NCBI GenBank assembly: GCA_022701845.1 | Contig: JAKONS010000092.1 | Coordinates: 1-5,336, forward strand | From: Burkholderiaceae bacterium | GTDB taxonomy: Bacteria > Pseudomonadota > Gammaproteobacteria > Burkholderiales > Burkholderiaceae | DNA: 5,336 nucleotides | Reading direction: 5' to 3' | Shown: in pieces, positions 1 to 5,056 of the stretch | How positions within the stretch are numbered: position 1 is the stretch's first letter | Layout: each line of letters begins with the position of its first letter | Notes under the pieces: generated by a model | The model's input: only the letters and a program-made list of their open reading frames with translations | Told to the model about the DNA's origin: nothing | The model's database searches: none | Position numbers and translations under genes: made by a program

Positions 1-295
1 TCGAATCGTGGCGGGCGATGTGGATGCCCGGCGCGGCGTTGGTGGCGCCCGGGCCGCGCGTCACGAAGCAGGCCGCCGGCCGGCCGGTGAGCTTGCCGTG
101 GGCCTCGGCCATCATCGCCGCGCCGCCTTCCTGGCGGCAGACGGTGAGTTCGATGTCGGAATCGTGCAGCGCGTCGAGCACCGCCAGGAAGCTTTCGCCG
201 GGAACGCAGAACACATGCCGGATGCCGTGGATACGAAGCTGGTCGACCAGGATCTGGCCGCCGGTGCGAAGGGGAGGACGTGTCGGGAGGGGCAT
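1..295 (-). CDS. Thiamine-diphosphate-binding enzyme, acetolactate synthase type (N-terminal part)
   Basis: Partial gene reading leftward; the first 98 codons are visible and the rest lies beyond position 1. The sequence shows the N-terminal (PYR) ThDP-binding domain: VFCVPGESFLAVLDAL at residues 28-43, RQEGGAAMMAEAHGKLTG at 54-71 and TRGPGATNA at 79-87. E56 aligns with the catalytic glutamate that activates the aminopyrimidine ring of ThDP in this superfamily. The family includes acetolactate synthase, glyoxylate carboligase, sulfoacetaldehyde acetyltransferase and oxalyl-CoA decarboxylase, which act on 2-keto acids or related substrates in the cytoplasm. Residues 79-87 resemble acetolactate synthase, not benzoylformate decarboxylase. 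The ATG at 295-293 is chosen because the conserved domain begins about ten residues later; its ribosome site (AAGGCG, on the minus strand opposite 301-306) is weak. It is transcribed away from the racemase/transporter genes from a shared control region. The exact reaction is unknown, since the C-terminal domain that decides specificity is missing. Sure of superfamily, unsure of enzyme. Confidence 0.87.
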   Translation of the reverse strand, partial: MPLPTRPPLRTGGQILVDQLRIHGIRHVFCVPGESFLAVLDALHDSDIELTVCRQEGGAAMMAEAHGKLTGRPAACFVTRGPGATNAAPGIHIARHDS

Positions 296-404
296 CGGAT
301 CGCCTTGGGATTGAAAGGAAAGTATCGCCCAATGACAGTAATGCTCGTATGCGGGTTTTACACAGCACAATAAAAATTGCTTTGAGTGAAAAATGATCGC
401 CATT

Positions 405-422
405 GGATGAGCCCGTTCATCC
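405..422. promoter_or_regulatory. Perfect 6-bp dyad before the racemase ribosome site
   Basis: GGATGA (405-410) and TCATCC (417-422) are perfect inverted repeats around a 6-base centre. The dyad ends 2 bases before the AGGAGA ribosome site of the racemase gene. It could be an operator for a dimeric repressor, or a small RNA hairpin that affects ribosome access. Its sequence does not match an operator I recognise, so function is inferred only from symmetry and position. Confidence 0.35.
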
Positions 423-424
423 GC

Positions 425-430
425 AGGAGA
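425..430 (+). promoter_or_regulatory. Ribosome binding site deciding the racemase start
   Basis: AGGAGA lies 6 bases before the GTG at 437. The reading frame stays open upstream to a GTG at 386 and an ATG at 407, but neither has a purine-rich site before it. This fixes the start at 437 and makes the extra 17 upstream codons unlikely to be translated. Confidence 0.85.
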
Positions 431-436
431 TCGACC

Positions 437-1543
437 GTGAGCCATCTATCGCTGCGCATCACCGACGTCCGCATCGCAATCGTCGAGCTGCCGCTGGCCA
501 AGCCCTTGCGCACCGCCATCCACGAGATCAGCCGCGCCGCCACGCTGATGGTGAGCATCGACACCGATGCCGGCCTGACCGGCGAGGGCTACGGCTTCTG
601 CTTCGACCTGTCCAAGATGAAGGCGATCGCGCAGATGTGCGCCAGCCTGAAACCGCATTTCGTCGGCCGCGATCCGCACGATGTGGAGGCGATCTGGGCC
701 GGCATGCTGCGCGCGCTCAATTTCTACGGCCAGGCCGGGGTGGCGGTGCTGGCGATGAACCCGCTCGACATCGCCTGCTGGGACCTGATCGGCCAGGCCG
801 CCGAACGCCCGCTCTACAAGCTGTTCGGCGCCTGCCGCGACCGGGTGCCGGTGTATGCCAGCGCCGGCCTGTGGCTGTCGGCCGATATCGACGAGCTGCG
901 GGCCGAGGCGGCCGGCTTCGTCGCGCAGGGCTTCCATGCGATGAAGATGCGGCTGGGCTCGCCGCGCTGGCAGGACGACGTGGCGCGGGTGGAGGCGGTG
1001 CGCGATGTGATCGGGCCGGATTTCACCCTGATGGCCGATGCCAACCAGAGCCTGACCGCGGTGTCGGCGCTGCGCCTGGCGCGGGCGCTGGAGCGTTTCG
1101 ACCTGGCCTGGTTCGAGGAGCCGATGCCGACCTGGTGCCACCAGGAAACCGCCGCGCTGGCCCGGGCGCTGGACACCCCGATCGCCAACGGCGAGACCGA
1201 ATACACCCGCTACGGCGTGCGCGCCATGGTGGAGGCCGGCGCGGCCGACATCATGATGCCGGACCTGCAGCGCATGGGCGGCTACACCGAGATGCGCAAG
1301 GCGATGGCCTATCTGGCGACGCTCGACATCCCGGTGGCGCCGCACATCTTCACCGAGCACAGCCTGCACCTGGTGGCCTCGTCGCCGAACGCGATCTACG
1401 CCGAGCACATGCCCTGGTTCGAGCCGCTGTTCCACGAGCGCATGGTGCTGGGCGCCGACGGCCTGGTCGACCTGCCGCAGGGCCCGGGCACCGGCTTCCG
1501 CTTCGACTGGGACGCGGTCGATGCCTTTCGCGTGGCGCCCTGA
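437..1543 (+). CDS. Mandelate racemase/muconate lactonizing enzyme family protein (enolase superfamily)
   Basis: A 368-residue cytoplasmic enzyme of usual family length. It has an N-terminal capping domain (about 1-125) followed by a (beta/alpha)7-beta barrel. Family members abstract the proton alpha to a carboxylate with Mg2+ stabilising the enediolate; reactions include racemisation, sugar-acid dehydration and cycloisomerisation. Mg2+ ligands are visible as D201 (ADANQ), E227 (FEEP) and E253 (GETE), spaced 26 and 26 as in mandelate racemase. D276 and H303 form the Asp-His base dyad, and E323 matches the glutamate that polarises the carboxylate. K170 matches the first lysine of KxK, but the second is R172. 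These residues place it in the mandelate racemase subgroup, with an unusual KxR. The GTG start is chosen from the AGGAGA 6 bases upstream. It is the first gene of the rightward set and is followed by a probable terminator. Substrate unknown; an acid-sugar or hydroxy-acid dehydratase is as likely as a racemase. Confidence 0.95.
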   Translation: MSHLSLRITDVRIAIVELPLAKPLRTAIHEISRAATLMVSIDTDAGLTGEGYGFCFDLSKMKAIAQMCASLKPHFVGRDPHDVEAIWAGMLRALNFYGQAGVAVLAMNPLDIACWDLIGQAAERPLYKLFGACRDRVPVYASAGLWLSADIDELRAEAAGFVAQGFHAMKMRLGSPRWQDDVARVEAVRDVIGPDFTLMADANQSLTAVSALRLARALERFDLAWFEEPMPTWCHQETAALARALDTPIANGETEYTRYGVRAMVEAGAADIMMPDLQRMGGYTEMRKAMAYLATLDIPVAPHIFTEHSLHLVASSPNAIYAEHMPWFEPLFHERMVLGADGLVDLPQGPGTGFRFDWDAVDAFRVAP

Positions 1544-1578
1544 TCCCGCCTTCCTCGCCTTGCCCGTCATCCCCGCCG

Positions 1579-1605
1579 CCGGCACCGCGCCGGCGCCGGT
1601 TTTTT
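1579..1605 (+). terminator. Probable rho-independent terminator after the racemase gene
   Basis: The left arm CCGGCACC (1579-1586) pairs with GGCGCCGG (1592-1599) with one A-C mismatch and a 5-base loop. A run of six T (1600-1605) follows directly. The stem is 7 G-C pairs, and the T-tract stands out in GC-rich DNA. It lies 35 bases after the racemase stop and before the ribosome site of the tautomerase, so it would end or reduce read-through from the first gene. Confidence 0.7.
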
Positions 1606-1629
1606 CCCACCCCGACAGGAGACCTTTCC

Positions 1630-1821
1630 ATGCCCGTCATCCAGATCACCCTCATCGCCGGCCGCACCCAGGAGCAGAAGCAGGCGATGTACGCCGCCGT
1701 GACCGAGGCGGTGCACCAGACGCTCGGTGCGCCGAAGGAGTCGGTTCGCATCATGGTCAACGAGGTGCCGCCGCAGCATTTCGCGGTGGCGGGCGTGGCC
1801 AAGGCCGGCCCGTCGTCCTGA
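1630..1821 (+). CDS. 4-oxalocrotonate tautomerase family protein
   Basis: A 63-codon gene whose product, after loss of the initiator Met, is 62 residues, the classic 4-oxalocrotonate tautomerase length. Such proteins form hexamers in the cytoplasm and use the N-terminal proline amine as a general base to interconvert enol and keto forms of unsaturated acids; relatives act as dehalogenases or hydratases. Counting from the mature Pro1, the known functional residues are all present: Pro1, Arg11 (AGR), Arg39 (SVRIMV) and Phe50 (QHF). AGGAGA at 1617-1622, 7 bases upstream, supports the ATG. It sits between a terminator-like hairpin and the transporter genes, so it may be transcribed with the transporter, or from read-through or its own promoter; no clear promoter is seen. 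The actual substrate is not readable. A role on a product of the neighbouring enolase-superfamily or ThDP enzyme is an inference. Confidence 0.92.
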   Translation: MPVIQITLIAGRTQEQKQAMYAAVTEAVHQTLGAPKESVRIMVNEVPPQHFAVAGVAKAGPSS

Positions 1822-1827
1822 TGGCCA

Positions 1828-1846
1828 GCGGGCCGTAGAAGCCCGC
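1828..1846 (+). other. Intergenic RNA hairpin before the binding-protein gene
   Basis: GCGGGC (1828-1833) and GCCCGC (1841-1846) form a perfect 6-bp G-C stem with a 7-base loop, 6 bases after the tautomerase stop. No T-tract follows (CCCCTCG comes next), so it is not a classical intrinsic terminator. It could protect a processed 3' or 5' end, which is common next to strongly expressed binding-protein genes, but that role is an inference. Confidence 0.4.
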
Positions 1847-1888
1847 CCCCTCGTATTGCATTTCCCCAAGAACGAACAGGAGACAAAG

Positions 1889-3091
1889 ATGATCCGCAGA
1901 ACCGTCCACCGCAGAACCGTCCTTTCCCGCGCGCTCGCCGGCGCCGCCCTGCCGGTCGTGCTCGGCCTGCCGCTGGCAGCGCAGGCGGCCGACCCGATCC
2001 GCATCGGCTGGCTGTCGTCGCTCACCGGCGCGCTGTCGTCGGCGGCCATCGCCGAGAACCAGGGCGTGCAGTTCGCCATCGACGAGATCAACAAGGCCGG
2101 CGGCATCAACGGCGCCAAGCTAGAACTGCTGACCCGCGACACCGCCGGCGACCCGACCAAGGCGGTGAACCTGGCCAACCAGCTGATCCACAGCGACAAG
2201 GCGGCCTTCATCATCGGCCCGGTGAATTCCGGCGAGTCGCTGGCGACGATTCCGGTGGTGGCCCGCGCCGGCATTCCCAACATCGTCATCGGCACCGTCG
2301 ACGAGCTGACCGACCCGGTGAAGTTTCCGCGCGCCTTCCGGGTCATCAGCACCAACGAGCAGTGGATCCGCAACGCCAACGCCTACGCCACCCAGACGCT
2401 GAAGAAAAGCAAGATCGCGATCATCGGAGACAACACCGGCTACGGCGTGGCCACCGCCAAGAAGGCCGCGGCGCTGCTGGAAGCCCAGGGCATCAAGCCG
2501 GTGTATTCGGTGGTGGTCGATGCCAACAAGACCAGCCTGACCGACGAGATGACCAAGGCCCGCGAAGCCGGCGCCGACGTGGTCATGCCCTGGACGGCGG
2601 CCACCGGCCTGCTGGCCCGGGTGCTGAACGCCCGCGGCGACATGCAGTGGAACGTGCCGGTGGTGGGCCACCCGGCCATCATGGGCACGCCGATCAAGGC
2701 GCTGCTCAACGCGCCCACCTACTGGGACAACACTTTCTCGGTGGGCTATGCCAGCACCACCTACGACACCGCCGGCCAGCTGCCGCCGGCCACCCGCAAG
2801 CTGATGGAGGCGATCCGGCCGCAGCTCGGCGGCAAGATCGACTTCACCTTCTGGTGGGTGGCGATGGGCTACGACACGGTGAAGGTGATCGAGCATGCGG
2901 TGCGCACCGCCGGCTCCACCGACCCGGCCAAGATCCAGGCGGCGCTCGAGAAGACGCAGAACTTGCCGGGCGTCTACAGCCCGTTCTACAGCTACGGCCC
3001 GAAGGAGCGCAACGGCTTCCCCGACGCCGGCATCGCCATCAACAGCGCCGCCACCTTCAAGGACGGCAGCTTCTCGCGAGCACCGCAATGA
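1889..3091 (+). CDS. ABC transporter periplasmic substrate-binding protein, branched-chain amino acid (HAAT) type
   Basis: A 400-residue secreted protein of the type I periplasmic binding fold (Peripla_BP_6, LivJ/LivK-like), which captures a small acid and delivers it to the inner-membrane permease. An export signal is visible: a basic start with RR at 3-4 and 8-9, a hydrophobic stretch from about 15 to 31, and a likely cut near AQA-AD (after residue 33 or 34). RRTVL at 8-12 resembles a twin-arginine (Tat) motif, though Sec export is equally possible. The mature part opens with DPIRIGWLSSLTG (35-47), the usual first strand and ligand loop. It continues with GVQFAIDEINKAGGINGAKL and the GPVNSGES loop (110-117), which lines the ligand site in this family. 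AGGAGA at 1878-1883 lies 5 bases before the ATG. It precedes both permeases in a typical order. Relatives bind leucine-type amino acids, amides, urea or aromatic acids, so the ligand here is unknown. Confidence 0.96.
   Translation: MIRRTVHRRTVLSRALAGAALPVVLGLPLAAQAADPIRIGWLSSLTGALSSAAIAENQGVQFAIDEINKAGGINGAKLELLTRDTAGDPTKAVNLANQLIHSDKAAFIIGPVNSGESLATIPVVARAGIPNIVIGTVDELTDPVKFPRAFRVISTNEQWIRNANAYATQTLKKSKIAIIGDNTGYGVATAKKAAALLEAQGIKPVYSVVVDANKTSLTDEMTKAREAGADVVMPWTAATGLLARVLNARGDMQWNVPVVGHPAIMGTPIKALLNAPTYWDNTFSVGYASTTYDTAGQLPPATRKLMEAIRPQLGGKIDFTFWWVAMGYDTVKVIEHAVRTAGSTDPAKIQAALEKTQNLPGVYSPFYSYGPKERNGFPDAGIAINSAATFKDGSFSRAPQ
1894..1922 (+). repeat. Tandem 14-bp repeat in the signal-peptide codons
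   Basis: CCGCAGAACCGTCC occurs at 1894-1907 and again at 1909-1922, a period of 15 bases or exactly five codons. It encodes the doubled peptide RRTVH-RRTVL and so duplicates the arginine pair at the start of the binding protein. The perfect match suggests a recent in-frame duplication. Confidence 0.9.
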
Positions 3092-3135
3092 CGCAGCGCC
3101 CGCGACCCCCGCGCCGGGAGGCCAAGCCATGCTGA
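3088..3135 (+). CDS. Possible 15-codon bridging minicistron
   Basis: An ATG at 3088 overlaps the TGA stop of the binding-protein gene (ATGA). It opens a 15-codon frame, MTQRPRPPRREAKPC, whose TGA at 3133-3135 falls just after the permease ATG at 3129-3131. No good ribosome site of its own is seen, so translation would depend on restart after the upstream stop. A ribosome on it would cross the permease ribosome site GGGAGG (3116-3121). It may serve only to couple translation, or be chance; the arginine/proline-rich peptide resembles no known protein. Confidence 0.25.
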   Translation: MTQRPRPPRREAKPC

Positions 3136-3989
3136 CGGTGCTGGTCACCGGGCTGGCGATGGGCGCGCTGTATGCGTCCGCCGCGCTGGCCTACAACGTC
3201 ATGTATTCGACCTCCAAGGTGCTGAGCGTGACCACCGGCCACATCTTCATGGTGAGCGGCGTGGCGGCCGCCTTCCTGATCGGCGAGATGCGGCTGCACT
3301 GGAGCATCGGCCTGCTGGGCGCGCTGGCGGTGTCGGTGCTGTTCGGGCTGATCACCGAGTTCGTGGCGATCCGCCGGGTGCTGGCCCGCTCCGACGAACA
3401 CCTGTGGCTGCTCAGCACCCTGGCGCTGGCCACCATCGTGCAGCAGGGCGTGGGGCTGTGGTGGGGCACCGAGCCCAAGCCGTTCCCGCGGCTGATCCCG
3501 CAGGCGTTCACCGCCGGCCCGTGGGACCAGAAATACTGGCTGCCGATCGCCGCGGTGATCCTGATCACCATCGCGCTGGAGCTGTTCTACCGCCGCACCC
3601 TGTTCGGCAAGATCTTCGTGGCGGTGTCGGAAGACCCGTTCGCCGCCCGCGCCCGCGGCGTGGCCACCGACCGGGTGCGCGCGGCCAGCTACGCCATCGC
3701 CGGCCTGATCGGCGGGGTGGGGGGCTTCGCCGCCGCCCAACTCACCTATGCGTATTTCGCGCTGGGGCTGTCGCTCACCCTCAACGGCTTCATCGCGCTG
3801 GCCGTCGGCGGCCTGGGCAGCAACACCGGCGCCCTGGTGGGCGGGGTGCTGCTGGGCCTGCTGACCAGCATCGCCACCTACTGGTTCGGCGGCGCCTACC
3901 AGCAGACGATCGCGGTCGGCCTGCTGATGGCATTCCTGCTGCTCAAGCCCGAAGGATTGTTCGGCAACAAGAAGGCCCGACTCGTATGA
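3129..3989 (+). CDS. livH: ABC transporter inner-membrane permease, LivH type
   Basis: A 286-residue, strongly hydrophobic protein with about eight membrane segments. It is one half of the heterodimeric transmembrane channel of a HAAT importer. Family landmarks are GLAMGALYASAALAYNVMY near the start, the cytoplasmic coupling segment AVSEDPFAARARGV (165-178, matching the RACAEDP-type loop that meets the ATPase), GGLGSNTGALVGG (227-239) and the C-terminal KPEGLFG (273-279). The ATG is chosen from GGGAGG at 3116-3121, 7 bases upstream; the frame is open further upstream but only inside the binding-protein gene. It overlaps the next permease by ATGA. One small oddity: the usual GAY-type motif after the second segment reads GHIFMVSGVAA here. 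The symbol marks family and position in the operon, not proven leucine transport. Confidence 0.96.
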   Translation: MLTVLVTGLAMGALYASAALAYNVMYSTSKVLSVTTGHIFMVSGVAAAFLIGEMRLHWSIGLLGALAVSVLFGLITEFVAIRRVLARSDEHLWLLSTLALATIVQQGVGLWWGTEPKPFPRLIPQAFTAGPWDQKYWLPIAAVILITIALELFYRRTLFGKIFVAVSEDPFAARARGVATDRVRAASYAIAGLIGGVGGFAAAQLTYAYFALGLSLTLNGFIALAVGGLGSNTGALVGGVLLGLLTSIATYWFGGAYQQTIAVGLLMAFLLLKPEGLFGNKKARLV

Positions 3990-5056
3990 ATTCCTCCGCA
4001 CCCTCCCTGCCCGCGGCCGCGCCGCCGGTGCGCAGCGCCGACGCGCCGCAGCCGCATCCCGCCCGCCGCCTGGCCGCGGTGGCCGCCGGCCTGGTGGCGC
4101 TCGGCACCCTGCCGTTCTGGTCGGGCGACGCCTACCACCTGCATGTGGCGGCCCTCATCGCCACCTACTGGATCCTGGTCGCCGGGCTGAACCTGGTGGT
4201 CGGCTACACCGGCCTGCTGTCGCTCGGGCATGTGGCGCTGCTGGCGATCGGCGCCTATGCCTTCGCCATCCTGGCCGGCACCCACGGCATGCCGCCGTTC
4301 CTGGCGCTGGCGGTGGCCTGCGCCATCGGCGCGGGCTGCGGCTTCGTGCTGGGGCTGCCCTCGCTGCGGCTGCCGGGCTTCTATTTCGCGATGGCGACGC
4401 TGGCGTTCTCGATGATCGTCGGCGAGTTCCTGCTGGCCCAGGACGGCCTGACCGGCGGCGGCGCCGGGCTGTCGGTGCCCAACTTCGGCGCGCCCTTCGA
4501 TTCGCTGCGCGGCTTCTACTGGCTGGTGATCGGGCTGGCGTTGCTGGTCACCTGGCTCACCTGGAACGTCACCCGGCTGATGTGGGGCAAGGCCATGGTG
4601 GCGCTGCGCGACAGCGACGTGGCGGCCGCCTCGGTGGGGGTGCCGGCCTTCGGCATCAAGCTCACCGTCTACACCTTCAGCGGCGCCACCGCGGCCCTGG
4701 GCGGCGCGCTGTTCGGCTCGCTGCAGAGCTACATCACGCCCGACACCTTCCATTTCGAGCTGGGCATGTTCTTCTTCATCTGCATCGTCATCGGCGGGCG
4801 CGGCGCGATCCTGGGGCCGCTGGTCGGCACCATCGTGCTGACCGCGCTGCCGGAGGTGGTGGCGCCGCTGGCCAAGCTCGGCCAGTTCTTCTACGGCGCG
4901 CTGCTGCTGGCGGTGGTGCTGCTGATTCCCGAGGGCATGGGCAGCGTGATCGGCCTGGTGCGCGACAAGCTGCATCCGCGCAGCAACGCCAAGCAGGTGG
5001 TGGCGCCCGACCTGGCGCGCCTGGGCGCGGCGCTGCGCCGGGGGACCGGCGCATGA
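3986..5056 (+). CDS. livM: ABC transporter inner-membrane permease, LivM type
   Basis: A 356-residue permease, partner of the preceding LivH-type protein. The family signature GYTGLLSLGHVALLAIGAY sits at 73-91, IGGRGAILGP at 269-278, and LIPEGM (313-318) marks the end of the membrane part. About nine or ten hydrophobic segments are visible between residues 30 and 316. Before the first segment there is an alanine/proline-rich, probably cytoplasmic tail of about 28 residues; after the last there is a charged tail of about 38 residues with KLHPRSNAKQ. The coupling loop reads ALRDSDVAAASVGV, close to the ALRDSE-type segment of LivM. Its ATG overlaps the stop of the upstream permease by ATGA, which implies translational coupling and equal amounts of the two subunits. 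The symbol is by family only. Confidence 0.96.
   Translation: MNSSAPSLPAAAPPVRSADAPQPHPARRLAAVAAGLVALGTLPFWSGDAYHLHVAALIATYWILVAGLNLVVGYTGLLSLGHVALLAIGAYAFAILAGTHGMPPFLALAVACAIGAGCGFVLGLPSLRLPGFYFAMATLAFSMIVGEFLLAQDGLTGGGAGLSVPNFGAPFDSLRGFYWLVIGLALLVTWLTWNVTRLMWGKAMVALRDSDVAAASVGVPAFGIKLTVYTFSGATAALGGALFGSLQSYITPDTFHFELGMFFFICIVIGGRGAILGPLVGTIVLTALPEVVAPLAKLGQFFYGALLLAVVLLIPEGMGSVIGLVRDKLHPRSNAKQVVAPDLARLGAALRRGTGA

Larger units (their letters stand above)
296..436. promoter_or_regulatory. Divergent AT-rich control region
   Basis: This 141-bp gap separates two genes reading away from each other, so it must hold at least the leftward promoter and very likely the rightward one. By hand count positions 311-400 are about 62% A+T (56 of 90), in sharp contrast with the GC-rich flanks. 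TTGAAA at 311-316 and TTTACA at 357-362 resemble -35 hexamers on the plus strand, but neither has a convincing -10 at 16-18 bp, so no promoter is assigned. TTTTA (356-360) and TAAAA (371-375) form a loose inverted repeat with a 10-bp centre. No regulator gene is visible in the window. Confidence 0.6.

Noticed and set aside
311..385. Sigma-70 promoter pairs starting from TTGAAA (311-316) or TTTACA (357-362).
   Set aside because: No acceptable -10 hexamer lies at 16-18 bp on the plus strand, and the minus-strand candidates were equally weak, so no promoter was called.
386..436. Longer racemase start at GTG 386 (or ATG 407), adding 10 to 17 residues.
   Set aside because: No ribosome site precedes either codon, while GTG 437 has AGGAGA at 6 bases and gives an exact family-like N-terminus.
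1..1543. Mandelate degradation locus (mandelate racemase plus benzoylformate decarboxylase).
   Set aside because: The racemase-like enzyme lacks the second KxK lysine, and the ThDP enzyme carries TRGPGATNA rather than the benzoylformate decarboxylase-type histidine/serine segment. No mandelate dehydrogenase is visible.
446..1585. Long open frame on the minus strand opposite the racemase gene (379 codons), and similar ones opposite the transporter genes (for example 3896-5104).
   Set aside because: These are Ala/Arg/His/Gly/Gln-rich mirror frames typical of GC-rich DNA, with no recognisable domain, and they lie over clearly real genes.
403..1821. A 472-codon plus-strand frame that ends with the tautomerase sequence and could suggest a fusion protein.
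   Set aside because: Its first ~400 residues are an out-of-frame reading of the racemase gene. The tautomerase needs a free N-terminal proline and has its own AGGAGA and ATG at 1630.
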